From JBGPTF01 sp041490445 (lineage in GTDB: Bacteria; Acidobacteriota; Terriglobia; Acidiferrales; UBA7541), in the NCBI GenBank assembly GCA_041490445.1, contig JBGPTF010000001.1:186001-250000 (forward strand): 64,000 nt of DNA. Reading direction: 5' to 3'. Positions 23,846 through 32,088 of the stretch are shown here, piece by piece. The first letter of the stretch is position 1. Every line of letters starts with the position of its first letter. The translations under genes and the position numbers were made by a program. Under the pieces are notes generated by a model. The model was given only the letters and a program-made list of their open reading frames with translations, was not told where the DNA came from and ran no database searches.

Positions 23846-25105
23846 TCATCGCTCGGGGACTGTACGGCCGTTGAACAGAGACAGAATACAAAAAACCTTA
23901 CCTACGGGGACACCCCGGAGGTCGCTCGGTGTTTTTCGCCGAACCTCCATGAGCATAAGAGTCACACCCTGAGTGACGATTCCTTCCTCGTATTTTGGGA
24001 CCTCGCGTTTGCTGGCAGCCGGCCGCAGGGCACCGCTGGGGCCGCGCAAGACCTGCCCGAAAACATGGGTTTCCTCTTCTTCGCTTTTCTCTTCGTGGTT
24101 CTCGAAGAATTGGAAATCCGGCCAGCGTTTCCGATAGACCGCTACGACTTCCGAAGCCGGGGCACGCAAAATATACACTTGTGCCCGAAGCATTGGGTAA
24201 TCATGGACAGGCCCCTCAGCCATGGACATCGCGGCAAGACTCGCGCTTTCGTCCGCATCAAGGATCGCGCCCTCGGGAATGGGAACAGCCTTGCGGTCGG
24301 CGAGCAACAAGGAGAGGATGTGCCGGCCGCCGGTAACGCTACGCATTGCTTCGGCCGCATCGTCATCCTTGCCGTCCATAATCAGGCAAAGCGCCAAAGC
24401 TTCGCGGTAGGCAGCGTTGTCCGGCGCGAGTTCTACGGCACGCCGGGTGTTACGGATTGCCTCCTGCAACAAGAGCGCGATGGAGGATGGATCGATTTCC
24501 CCAACACCGCTCCGACTGGCATTGTATATCCGGGCCTTCCAATAGTAAGCGTCGGCTCGGTTGGGCTGAAGCGCAAGCGCGCGGTCGAGGCGGGACGCCA
24601 ACTCCTTCGCTCGCGCCCGCCATACTTTCAGATCTCGAACGAACTGTTCGTCGAAGTTTTTTCCGTCGGCGACCACCACATCTTCCACTTCCTGGAACCG
24701 GGCCAGACGCACTGAGAGGATGATCGCGTCCACGTTGTCGGGGTGCGCATCGAGAAAGGCTTTCATCTCCGTGGTCGCCTGCTCCAGTTCCTTTTTCGGC
24801 TCTTCCTGGGTTAAGCTGGTGCCTCGGCCGGCCTCGGCTGCTTCGAGCCGTTCGACCAAGCGTGCCACACGCTCGAGAGGAAGTGACTTCTTCCCCTCTG
24901 CGGCGTGGGCAGCTTGAGCCACTTGGCCCCGTGCAGCCGGTGCATCAGCCGGAATAATAAGTGTGACGAGAAACAGCGTGAAGTCGATTTTGTTCTGCAC
25001 GCTAGCCTTACCGCACATGAGTGTGTCAGAAGCTTTCACCTGCGCATCTGCAACGCCGGCACACAACAGCAGGCAGAGGGCAGCCAGATAGCTCCTGAGC
25101 CTCAT
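23846..25105 (-). CDS. Exported TPR-containing protein of unknown function
   Basis: 419 aa from ATG 25105, preceded by AGGAGG 7 nt away. A signal peptide (LRSYLAALCLLLCAGVADAQ) is followed by a charged region and tetratricopeptide-like helices: LDRALALQPNRADAYYWKARIY near residue 190, then AIRNTRRAVELAPDNAAYREALALCLI. The C-terminal 150 residues (AILDADESASLAAMSMAEG, then YPMLRAQVYILRAPASEVVAVYRKRWPDF) have no recognised domain. The TPR segment suggests a periplasmic protein-interaction role. The gene stands alone. Confidence 0.7.
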   Translation of the reverse strand: MRLRSYLAALCLLLCAGVADAQVKASDTLMCGKASVQNKIDFTLFLVTLIIPADAPAARGQVAQAAHAAEGKKSLPLERVARLVERLEAAEAGRGTSLTQEEPKKELEQATTEMKAFLDAHPDNVDAIILSVRLARFQEVEDVVVADGKNFDEQFVRDLKVWRARAKELASRLDRALALQPNRADAYYWKARIYNASRSGVGEIDPSSIALLLQEAIRNTRRAVELAPDNAAYREALALCLIMDGKDDDAAEAMRSVTGGRHILSLLLADRKAVPIPEGAILDADESASLAAMSMAEGPVHDYPMLRAQVYILRAPASEVVAVYRKRWPDFQFFENHEEKSEEEETHVFGQVLRGPSGALRPAASKREVPKYEEGIVTQGVTLMLMEVRRKTPSDLRGVPVGKVFCILSLFNGRTVPER

Positions 25106-25329
25106 GTACGACCTCCTGGTTTTTGGGATTGCCTGGGAGTATAGCACTCAGGCTCTTATTTGCGGGTCACATGGCATAGCCACAGGGGAAACAGTTCCGC
25201 CTGCTCCCAGAGCGCACAACGATAGGTCGCGATAAAAGCGCCATTCGGATACTGGCCCACTGCCGATCGAACCAGGAAGCTCTATTCGCGTTTAACGCCG
25301 AACCGTCAACGCTCGATTCCGTACGGCAT

Positions 25330-25548
25330 TCACGACTGCCGGTCCTGATACTCCTCGTGCCAGGCCATCTGGATGGCTTCGAGCTTGCCTTCGTTGGACA
25401 GTTTCGGGTCGCCGGAGAAGCCTTCGAGCTCCGTCACCCATTTGTGCAAGTCGGTGAAGCGGACGGTCAGCGGGTCTGTGTCCGGGAATTTGTCGGCAAG
25501 CGCCAGGCCGATGCCTTCGGCGTCGTCCCAATCGAAAGTGTTCGGCAT
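25330..25548 (-). CDS. iscX: IscX, iron-sulfur assembly accessory protein
   Basis: A 72-aa protein from ATG 25548. It carries the IscX features: W/DWDDAEGIGLALAD at the start, DTDPLTVRFTDLHKWVTELE, then P-x-LSNEGKLEAIQMAWHEEY. IscX binds IscS and iron and tunes the rate of cluster formation. It is the last gene of the isc operon. A 135-bp gap with strong hairpins separates it from fdx, unlike the tight spacing upstream, so its expression may differ. A longer frame to 25665 crosses that hairpin and is rejected. Confidence 0.9.
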   Translation of the reverse strand: MPNTFDWDDAEGIGLALADKFPDTDPLTVRFTDLHKWVTELEGFSGDPKLSNEGKLEAIQMAWHEEYQDRQS

Positions 25549-25613
25549 TCGTTGTTCCCCTGCTTCCACGCGGCTGCCGCCTGAAGGCGGTTGCAAGAAA
25601 AGCGTCCAGATGC

Positions 25614-25657
25614 GGGCGGTTCGCCCCTCGGCTCCGCTCGGGACAAGCGAACCGCCC
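25614..25657. repeat. Large palindromic hairpin between fdx and iscX
   Basis: GGGCGGTTCGC (25614-25624) and GCGAACCGCCC (25647-25657) form a perfect 11-pair stem; the 22-nt loop can form a further short stem. A second hairpin, CCGCCT-GA-AGGCGG, lies nearby at about 25578-25591. No T-run follows, so this is more like a REP-type or RNA-processing element than a terminator. Confidence 0.65.
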
Positions 25658-25683
25658 CTACGCAAACAGTCCGCCTCGCGTGA

Positions 25684-26094
25684 TTAGTGTTCCGCTTCCT
25701 TGGCGTAGTTTTTGTTCCACTCGGGAATTTCGATGACGATGTCTTTCGTCCCGTCGGGGACGCACTGGCATCCCAGGCGCGACTTGGGCGTGACGCCCGG
25801 CGCCTCATCGAGCTGGTCCAGCTCGGCGTCGGTGGCTTCGTTGCACGATTCCAACCCCTCATGGACGATCACATGGCACGTCGAGCAGGCGCAGACGCCG
25901 CCGCAGGCGTGGTCGAGCCCCATTTGAAAACCGGTGGCGATATCGAGAATGCTGCCGGGCAAGCCGTCGTGGCCGTACGGAACCTTCTCCGGGTCCACCT
26001 CGACCATCTTGCCTTCCTTCACAAACGTGACCTTGAACTTTTTGGTCGCGGGCGTGTACTTGGTCTCTTCGATGTATGGATTCTTGCCGCCCAT
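25684..26094 (-). CDS. fdx: ISC-type [2Fe-2S] ferredoxin
   Basis: A 136-aa adrenodoxin-type ferredoxin. The cluster ligands lie in HACGGVCACSTCH (C-x5-C-x2-C near residues 64-73), with the fourth Cys in LGCQCVP near 109. It supplies electrons for IscU cluster assembly. A 20-residue N-terminal extension precedes the usual KFKVTFVKEG start, slightly longer than E. coli Fdx. It is encoded between hscA and iscX in the isc operon. Confidence 0.9.
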   Translation of the reverse strand: MGGKNPYIEETKYTPATKKFKVTFVKEGKMVEVDPEKVPYGHDGLPGSILDIATGFQMGLDHACGGVCACSTCHVIVHEGLESCNEATDAELDQLDEAPGVTPKSRLGCQCVPDGTKDIVIEIPEWNKNYAKEAEH

Positions 26095-26115
26095 CGCAGT
26101 CTTCCCCCTGCTCCG

Positions 26116-27960
26116 CTACACTTCGTCGAGGCGCTTGCCTTCGAGCGTCGCTTCGAGGATGCGGTTCATCATCAATTCGGCGAGGCGCATCGTCGCCTGG
26201 TTTAGTTCGTCAATGCGCGCGCGGATCGCTTTGTAATCGGCGCCGGCAACCGCGGCGCGCAGGCTCGCGACGGCGCCGGCAATCGCGCGGTGCTCTTCGG
26301 CGGACAGCTCCGCGGCGCGCTCGTCACGCAGCGATTTTCCCGTCGCGTGCAACATTAACTCGGCTTCGTTGCGCGCCTCGATCAATTGCCGTTCGCTGAA
26401 ATCCTGCTCGGCGTATTCGATGGACTCCTCGAGCATGCGCTCGATTTCGGAATCGTTTAGCCCGTAGCTCGGCTGCACTTCGATGGATTGTTCGCGGCCC
26501 GCGTGCAGATCGCGCGCGGCCACCTGCAGGATGCCGTTCGCGTCGATCAGGAACTTCACTTCCACGCGCGCCATGCCCGCCGGCATCGGCGGCACCTTCA
26601 ACTGGAACCGCGCAAGCGACCGGCAATCCTTCGCGAGTTCCCGCTCGCCCTGCAAGACGTGGAGGTCGATGCCGGTCTGGTTGTCCACCCCGGTCGTGAA
26701 CAGCTCCTGCGCGCTCGCCGGGATCGTGGAGTTGCGCGGGATGATCTTCGCCACCACGCCGCCCATCGTTTCAATGCCGAGCGAGAGCGGCGTGACGTCG
26801 AGCAGCAGCATGTTCTTCACGCCGCTTTCGAGAATGTCGGCCTGCACCGCGGCGCCGAGCGCCACCACTTCGTCCGGATCGAGCTCGCAATGCGGCGCGC
26901 GGCCAAAATATTTGCCTACCGTCTCCCGTACCAGCGGAATGCGCGTCGAGCCACCCACCAGCACAACTTCGTCCATCGCCGACGGCGCGAGCTTTGCATC
27001 CGCGAGCGCCTGTTTTACCGGCGCCATCGTCCGCGCGACGATGAGATGGATGATCCTTTCGAATTCCGCGCGCCCGATCTCGCGGACGTACGGCTTGCCT
27101 TCCGGCAGTAGAAACTTCACCGTCGTTTCGCTTGCCGACGAGAGCTGGTGCTTCGCGTGGATCAGCGCCTTGCGCAATTCCTGCACCGCCTCGGACTGCT
27201 GGCCAAGGTCCACGCCGAATTTCTCTTTGATCTCGCCCCGCGCGAGGGCGAGCAGCGCGTTGTCAATATCGTCGCCGCCCAGGTGTGTGTCCCCGTTGGT
27301 CGAAAGTACCTGATAGATGTCGCCTTCGGTGGTCGAGATCAGTTTCAGGGTTGAAATGTCGAACGTGCCGCCGCCGAAGTCGTACACGGCGACGTGCCCG
27401 CGGCGCTGTTTGTGCAGTCCGTAGGCAAGCGCCGCCGCCGTCGGCTCGTTCACCAGCCGCAGCACTTCGAGGCCCGCCAGCCGCCCCGCATCCTTCGTGG
27501 CTTGCCGCTGCGCGTCGTTGAAATAGGCGGGCACGGTGATGACGGCCCGGTCCACCGTGTCCTTGAAAAAATCCTCGGCCCAGCTCTTCAGCTCGCGCAG
27601 GATGAACGCTGAAATCTCCGGCGGCGTGAACAGTTTTTCGCCCAGCCGCACGCGAATCACGTTCTGGCTGGCAGGGTCGATCCGGAAGGGAAAAATCGTC
27701 AGCTCATCCTGGACGTCGGCGACGCCGCGTCCCATCAGCCGCTTCACCGAATAGATCGTGCGCTCGGGCTGCGTCAATAGGCGCCGCCGCGCGGGCTCGC
27801 CGACGACCACGCTGCCGTTCGCGTCCACGCTCACGACCGACGGGCACAGCGTTTCCCCGTAAGGCCCCGGGATGCACTGCGGCTGTCCCGTCTGCGGGTC
27901 GAGAAACGCAACCAGGCTGTACGTCGTGCCGAGATCAATCCCTACGGTGCGCCCCATCAA
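26116..27960 (-). CDS. hscA: HscA, Hsp70-type chaperone of the ISC system
   Basis: A 614-aa Hsp70 family protein: N-terminal ATPase signature GIDLGTTYSLVAF (residues 5-17), the phosphate loop YDFGGGTFDIS, VLVGGSTRIPLV, and a substrate-binding domain with VTPLSLGIET. Length and neighbours identify it as HscA rather than DnaK. It releases the cluster from IscU after recognising the LPPVK motif, which IscU here contains. Its ATG (27960) overlaps the hscB stop by 4 bp. Confidence 0.9.
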   Translation of the reverse strand: MMGRTVGIDLGTTYSLVAFLDPQTGQPQCIPGPYGETLCPSVVSVDANGSVVVGEPARRRLLTQPERTIYSVKRLMGRGVADVQDELTIFPFRIDPASQNVIRVRLGEKLFTPPEISAFILRELKSWAEDFFKDTVDRAVITVPAYFNDAQRQATKDAGRLAGLEVLRLVNEPTAAALAYGLHKQRRGHVAVYDFGGGTFDISTLKLISTTEGDIYQVLSTNGDTHLGGDDIDNALLALARGEIKEKFGVDLGQQSEAVQELRKALIHAKHQLSSASETTVKFLLPEGKPYVREIGRAEFERIIHLIVARTMAPVKQALADAKLAPSAMDEVVLVGGSTRIPLVRETVGKYFGRAPHCELDPDEVVALGAAVQADILESGVKNMLLLDVTPLSLGIETMGGVVAKIIPRNSTIPASAQELFTTGVDNQTGIDLHVLQGERELAKDCRSLARFQLKVPPMPAGMARVEVKFLIDANGILQVAARDLHAGREQSIEVQPSYGLNDSEIERMLEESIEYAEQDFSERQLIEARNEAELMLHATGKSLRDERAAELSAEEHRAIAGAVASLRAAVAGADYKAIRARIDELNQATMRLAELMMNRILEATLEGKRLDEV

Positions 27961-28673
27961 ACCTCCGCCAATTCCTTCTGCACATTGGCGACAAGATTGC
28001 GGATATACGAGCGGCGATTCAGAATTTCATTCATCTTCGCCAGCAGCGCCTTGCGCCGGGCGTCGTCCGCGCTCCCGTCGAACGCGGCGTCCCACTCGCC
28101 GAAGACGCCGCCAAGCTCCGCATCCACTTCGTCCAACTTTTCCTGAAAATTCTTCTGCGCCGCCGCGAGCCGCGCGCGCAACCCCTCAAGATTGCCGCCG
28201 CCCTCGCGCGCCTCGCGCAGCTCGTCAAGCGATTCGTTGAGCTCGAACACTTCTTCGAGCAATTCCGGCGGCGCCTGCTGCTTCGTCGTGCCCTCCTTGC
28301 GCATACCCTCCAGCGCCAGCAGGTATTCGACGCGCGCCATCGGGTCGCGCAGCGTGCGATAGGCGTCGTTCAGTTCCGAGGAGCGCTCGAGCGAAAGAGT
28401 TCGCTCGCATTCGCTCGCGCGCATGAAATTGTCCGGATGCAGCTTCCAACTCAATTGATAAAAGCGCTGTTCGAGCTCGTCTCCGTTGATGCGCAGCTTT
28501 TTCGGCAGCCCGAAGAACGCAAAGTAATCGGCGCCGCGCGGCAACGGCTGAATTTTCCCGCAGGACGCGCAGAACTGTGCGCCGTTCGTTGCGGCCTTGC
28601 AGCTCCAGCATGCAGCCGGAGCATCGGCCGCGCTCGCGGCATTCGTTTCGGGGCGGCTTTGCATCACACTCAT
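27957..28673 (-). CDS. hscB: HscB co-chaperone with N-terminal zinc ribbon
   Basis: A 238-aa J-domain protein. Residues 22-40 hold a C-x2-C pair twice (CWSC and CASC), a zinc ribbon absent from E. coli HscB but present in eukaryotic HSC20. The J-domain follows (DYFAFFGLP, HPD at about residues 78-80), then the C-terminal three-helix IscU-binding domain. It delivers IscU to HscA. Gap to iscA is about 115 bp. The zinc-ribbon form suggests a redox- or metal-linked variant; this is inference. Confidence 0.85.
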   Translation of the reverse strand: MSVMQSRPETNAASAADAPAACWSCKAATNGAQFCASCGKIQPLPRGADYFAFFGLPKKLRINGDELEQRFYQLSWKLHPDNFMRASECERTLSLERSSELNDAYRTLRDPMARVEYLLALEGMRKEGTTKQQAPPELLEEVFELNESLDELREAREGGGNLEGLRARLAAAQKNFQEKLDEVDAELGGVFGEWDAAFDGSADDARRKALLAKMNEILNRRSYIRNLVANVQKELAEV

Positions 28674-28788
28674 TCGACGATTCGTTAATCCTTTGTCTGA
28701 GATCCTGGGGCCCTCGCGCCCGTTCCGGCGCGGCCCAGCCCTGCGGGGAAAGTGGCGGAATCGGCCCGTCGCCTGGCGAAGAATAATT

Positions 28789-29118
28789 TCAGGCCGTGAA
28801 GGAACTGCCGCAGCCGCAGCTTCGCGTGGCCGCCGGATTCTGGAAAACGAAGCCCTGGCGCATCAGGTCTTCGTGGTAGTCGAGCGTGGTGTTGTTCAGA
28901 TAGAGGTAGCTTTTCGGGTCCACGAAGATGCGCGCGCCGTTCTCTTCGAACACCTTGTCACGATCGCGCGATTGCGTATCCAGGCGCATCGCATACGTCA
29001 ACCCGGAGCACCCGCCCCCCTGCACGCCCACTCGAAGCCCGCCGGACTCCGCCGGCACGCTATCCTTGGCCAGCAGCTCGCGGATCTTCTCCGCGGCTTT
29101 CTCCGTCACATGGATCAT
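28789..29118 (-). CDS. iscA: IscA-type iron-sulfur carrier
   Basis: A 109-aa A-type carrier from ATG 29118 with the three conserved cysteines: C37 in GGGCSGL, and C101 and C103 in SCGCGSSF. A longer frame to 29247 has no matching N-terminal family sequence. IscA accepts clusters and passes them to apoproteins. No good ribosome site was seen, so its start is set by homology of MIHVTEKA. It lies between iscU and hscB. Confidence 0.88.
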   Translation of the reverse strand: MIHVTEKAAEKIRELLAKDSVPAESGGLRVGVQGGGCSGLTYAMRLDTQSRDRDKVFEENGARIFVDPKSYLYLNNTTLDYHEDLMRQGFVFQNPAATRSCGCGSSFTA

Positions 29119-29155
29119 GGTCGTTACGCGCCCAGTCTCGCCGGCCGGAAGCAAT

Positions 29156-29584
29156 TCAGCCCAGCTTCGCGGCGGATTCGGCGGCCAGTTGCGCGCCCTG
29201 CGGCTCCTGCTTGTGCTTCCAGTCGGCCAGGGCCGCCTTGATGGCATCTTCCGCCAGCACCGAGCAATGAATTTTCACCGGCGGGAGCGAGAGTTCGCGC
29301 ACGATCTCCGTATTCTTGATCGCGAGCGCTTCCTCGACCGTCTTGCCCTTCACCCATTCGGTGGCGAGCGACGAACTGGCAATCGCGGAGCCGCAGCCGA
29401 AGGTCTTGAACTTCGCTTCCTCGATGACCTTCGTTTGCGGGTTCACCTTCATCTGCAGCTTCATCACGTCGCCGCATTCGGGAGCGCCAACCAGGCCCGT
29501 GCCCACGTTCGGATCGCTCTTGTCGAGTGAGCCGACGTTGCGCGGGTTCTTGTAGTGATCAACCACCTTGTCTGAATACGCCAT
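29156..29584 (-). CDS. iscU: IscU scaffold
   Basis: A 142-aa scaffold with cluster ligands C37, D39 (ECGDVM), C64 (GCGSA) and C107 (HCSV), plus the HscA-recognition motif LPPVK (100-104). AGGAG lies upstream of ATG 29584. The start overlaps the stop of the unknown 102-aa gene (TAATG), tying the two together translationally. The scaffold takes sulfur from IscS and builds [2Fe-2S] clusters. The C-terminal extension (EPQGAQLAAESAAKLG) is alanine-rich and longer than in E. coli. Confidence 0.93.
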   Translation of the reverse strand: MAYSDKVVDHYKNPRNVGSLDKSDPNVGTGLVGAPECGDVMKLQMKVNPQTKVIEEAKFKTFGCGSAIASSSLATEWVKGKTVEEALAIKNTEIVRELSLPPVKIHCSVLAEDAIKAALADWKHKQEPQGAQLAAESAAKLG

Positions 29585-29892
29585 TAGCTTTCTCTCCTTT
29601 TCTCGGTAACGGTGCAATCCAAGCCGCGGCGCTGCACGACCTTTTCCGACAGCACAACGCTGGGAATTTCGGCGGAACGGCCGGCCACAAGCTGATGCAG
29701 CGCCGTGGCAATCAAATCCTTCCGGACACCCAGAATCTTGAGAAAAGCGATCACCTGCTGCAGCACGTTGAAGCGCCGGACGCCGCACGTCCCGCCTTCC
29801 ACGCGCTGCACGTAGGGAGAGAACACGACGCCGAACCGGGCTCCGCCTCCCCCCAGCGATTGAAAAATCCGAATTGTCCCTTCGTATTCCAA
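29584..29892 (-). CDS. Unknown 102-aa protein inside the isc operon
   Basis: This frame lies between iscS and iscU, where most isc operons have no gene. It starts at TTG 29892, preceded by GGGGAG 4 nt away, 10 bp after the iscS stop, and ends in the iscU start (TAATG), so it is very probably translated. The N-terminus (TIRIFQSLGGGGARFGVVFSPYV) is followed by a helical middle (FNVLQQVIAFLKILGVRKDLIATALHQLVAGRS) and a basic end. There are only two cysteines (Cys36 and Cys93). I recognise no family. It may be an accessory factor for IscS-IscU transfer; this is inference from position. Confidence 0.7.
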   Translation of the reverse strand: MEYEGTIRIFQSLGGGGARFGVVFSPYVQRVEGGTCGVRRFNVLQQVIAFLKILGVRKDLIATALHQLVAGRSAEIPSVVLSEKVVQRRGLDCTVTEKRRES

Positions 29893-29902
29893 TGGACTCC
29901 CC

Positions 29903-31123
29903 CTACGCCGTCTTCCAGTTCATCTTGCTGAGATCGATGCCTTCCTTGGCCATTTCGTAGAGCGGCGACAGCTCGCGCAGCCGCGAGACCGTCTCGACCA
30001 CGCGGTTGACCACGTAATCCACTTCTTCCTCGGTATTGAAGCGCCCGATTCCAAAGCGAATGGACGTGTGAGCCAGGTCTTCGCCGACGCCCAGCGCCTT
30101 CAGCACGTAGCTGGGTTCGAGCGTCGCCGACGTGCAGGCCGAGCCGCTCGATACCGCCACGTCGTTGATGCCCATCAGCAGCGATTCGCCCTCGACGTAG
30201 GCGAAGCTGATGTTGATGTTGTTCGGCAGACGGTGAACCATCGAGCCGTTGATGAATACTTCGTCGAGCTTCGAAAACACGGCCTCTTTCAGGCGCTCGC
30301 GCAGCCGGCGCATCCGCTCGGCTTCCTGCGGCATTTCATTCTGACAGATCTCGCACGCCCGGCCCAGCCCGACGATTCCCGGCACGTTCAGAGTGCCGGA
30401 GCGCATCCCGCGCTCGTGGCCGCCGCCGTCAATCATCGCGGCGAGCTGGACGCGCGGGTTCTTGCGCCGCACGTAGAGCGCGCCCACTCCCTTCGGCCCG
30501 TAAATCTTGTGCGCGGAAATCGCCAGCAGATCGATGTTGTCCTTCTGCACGTCCACGGGAACCTTGCCGACGGCTTGCACGCCATCCACGTGGAAGAAAA
30601 CTCCCTTTTCCTTGGCGATCTTGCCGATTTCCTCGATGGGCTGGAGAACGCCGATTTCGTTGTTCGCGTACATGATCGAGATCAGGATCGTCTTCGGCGT
30701 GATGGCCCGGCGAAGATCGTCGAGGTTGATCCGGCCGTCCTTCTCGACGTGCAGATAGGTCACCTCGTAGCCGTATTTTTCCAGGCGCTTGCAGGTATCG
30801 AGCACGGCCTTGTGCTCGGTCACCTGCGTGATGATGTGGTTGCCCTTCTCGCGATACATCTCCGCGACGCCCTTGATGGCCAGGTTGTCGGACTCGGTCG
30901 CGCCGCTGGTGAAGATGATCTCCTTCGGCGTGGCGTTGATCAGCCGCGCGATCTGGCCGCGGGCGTTTTCGACCGCTTCCTCAGCTGTCCAGCCAAACTG
31001 GTGGTTGCGGCTGGCCGCGTTGCCAAACCGCTCCTGGAAATAGGGCAGCATCGCCTCGAGCACGCGCGGGTCAACCGGCGTGGTCGCATGATTATCCATG
31101 TAAATCGGAAGCTTGATGGCCAT
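29903..31123 (-). CDS. iscS: IscS cysteine desulfurase
   Basis: A 406-aa PLP-dependent enzyme of NifS/IscS class I. The start MDNHATTPVDPRVLEAM, the PLP lysine region ISAHKIYGPKG (near residue 205) and the catalytic-Cys loop VSSGSACTSATLEPS (near residue 325) are all present. It takes sulfur from cysteine for cluster assembly and probably for tRNA thiolation and the molybdopterin pathway. It follows iscR by 10 bp in the operon. Confidence 0.95.
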   Translation of the reverse strand: MAIKLPIYMDNHATTPVDPRVLEAMLPYFQERFGNAASRNHQFGWTAEEAVENARGQIARLINATPKEIIFTSGATESDNLAIKGVAEMYREKGNHIITQVTEHKAVLDTCKRLEKYGYEVTYLHVEKDGRINLDDLRRAITPKTILISIMYANNEIGVLQPIEEIGKIAKEKGVFFHVDGVQAVGKVPVDVQKDNIDLLAISAHKIYGPKGVGALYVRRKNPRVQLAAMIDGGGHERGMRSGTLNVPGIVGLGRACEICQNEMPQEAERMRRLRERLKEAVFSKLDEVFINGSMVHRLPNNINISFAYVEGESLLMGINDVAVSSGSACTSATLEPSYVLKALGVGEDLAHTSIRFGIGRFNTEEEVDYVVNRVVETVSRLRELSPLYEMAKEGIDLSKMNWKTA

Positions 31124-31133
31124 CCTTTTTCTC

Positions 31134-31571
31134 CTACGCTCTCAGCTCGACAACCTGGGACGACGGCGCATCGTCGGTCATCTGCGAAATGGTCACTTTG
31201 TTCAGCACCTCGAGGATGCTGTCGTTCACGCGCCGCAGCGGCTCCCGCACGGTGCAGGTGGTGCTTTGGTAGCATTCCCCCCGGTGCGTCACGCAGGACG
31301 TGATGAACAGCGGACCGTCAATCGCCGTGATCACGTCCAGGGCCGAGATCCGCGCAGGATCGCGGGCCAGAGTATAGCCGCCGCTCGAACCATGCCGGGC
31401 CGCCAACAAACCGCTCTTGGCAAGTTTCTGGAGCACCTTTGCCATCAGCGTCGCGGAAATTCCGTTCGCCTCGGCAATGTCACTGGCGCTGGCAGCCCCT
31501 GCGCGATTGTGAGTCGCCAAATGCTTCATGGCTATCAGTCCGTAGTCCGCCCTCTTGGACAGTTTGAGCAT
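31134..31571 (-). CDS. iscR: IscR, Rrf2-family iron-sulfur repressor
   Basis: A 145-aa Rrf2 regulator: N-terminal winged helix (LKLSKRADYGLIAMKHLA, then GISATLMAKVLQKLAKSGLLAARHGSSGGYTLAR), then a cluster-binding Cys triplet SCVTHRGECYQSTTC (spacing C-x6-C-x5-C). IscR with a [2Fe-2S] cluster represses the isc operon; loss of the cluster lifts repression. It is the first gene, and operator-like palindromes lie at its promoter. The Cys spacing differs slightly from E. coli IscR and resembles other Rrf2 group members. Confidence 0.88.
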   Translation of the reverse strand: MLKLSKRADYGLIAMKHLATHNRAGAASASDIAEANGISATLMAKVLQKLAKSGLLAARHGSSGGYTLARDPARISALDVITAIDGPLFITSCVTHRGECYQSTTCTVREPLRRVNDSILEVLNKVTISQMTDDAPSSQVVELRA

Positions 31572-31580
31572 GAGATGATA

Positions 31581-31599
31581 TGCGACCTCTTTAGTCGCA
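31581..31599 (-). promoter_or_regulatory. IscR-like operator at the isc promoter
   Basis: TGCGAC-N7-GTCGCA is a perfect inverted repeat of 19 bp. Its core reads GACT-AAAGA-GGTC on the minus strand and differs by one base from the GACT-N5-AGTC core of type-1 IscR sites. It covers the expected transcription start and ends 10 bp before the iscR ATG, so a bound repressor would block initiation. Confidence 0.7.
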
Positions 31600-31604
31600 A
31601 TTGA

Positions 31605-31633
31605 ATCTTATCCCCCCTGGGCCGATCTGTCAA
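31605..31633 (-). promoter_or_regulatory. isc operon promoter
   Basis: On the minus strand TTGACA (31633-31628) is followed by a 17-bp spacer and TAAGAT (31610-31605). The start is expected near 31598, giving a leader of about 27 nt before iscR. Confidence 0.7.
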
Positions 31634-32088
31634 GCGGGCGCGTGGCCCACAAGCCATGTCAGACCAATAGCTTAGAATCAGGACTATTCTAGTCGCCTTA
31701 GTCAAACTGAGGACAGCGAACGGCGCCTTCAACACCCTGAAATGCCTATCCGAAGCCCGAATGGTTACTGGACGCGTCTCGCCTTCCCTGGTCTGGGCAG
31801 ATTTCTTCCGTAGGCGCGAATAGGAGGGCAAACGCACACTGTCGACCGTTCCCTTTCCGGGGCGTCCGGTTCACTCTATTTGCAGTCACAAAGACGTTCC
31901 CTCCGCCGCTGTTCGGGTTCCCCCTAATTCCCTAGCTCCAAGCTTTCCTCCTATTCCGATTCGCTTCTCCGGCAGTTGCTCTTGCTTTCTGCATTCCCCT
32001 TTCTGCGTCTCAATGCCTCTGCGGCCAATTTTTCCGCACGGACGATGCGGATGTTCTGGGTTAGAATGGCCGCCCGAGGCTTTTAGCA
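31634..32088. other. Intergenic stretch between iscR and coaD
   Basis: No gene is supported in about 455 bp. A second IscR-like core, GACTATTCTAGTC, is at 31682-31694. The section 31895-32035 is pyrimidine-rich on the plus strand. A TTAGAAT about 30 nt before the coaD ATG may be a -10 element, but no -35 was found. Confidence 0.5.
31682..31694. promoter_or_regulatory. Second type-1-like IscR site
   Basis: GACT-ATTCT-AGTC is a 13-bp inverted repeat with a 5-bp spacer. It matches the type-1 IscR core (GACT-RWWWY-AGTC) except for one spacer base. It lies about 90 bp upstream of the isc transcription start. Confidence 0.5.
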
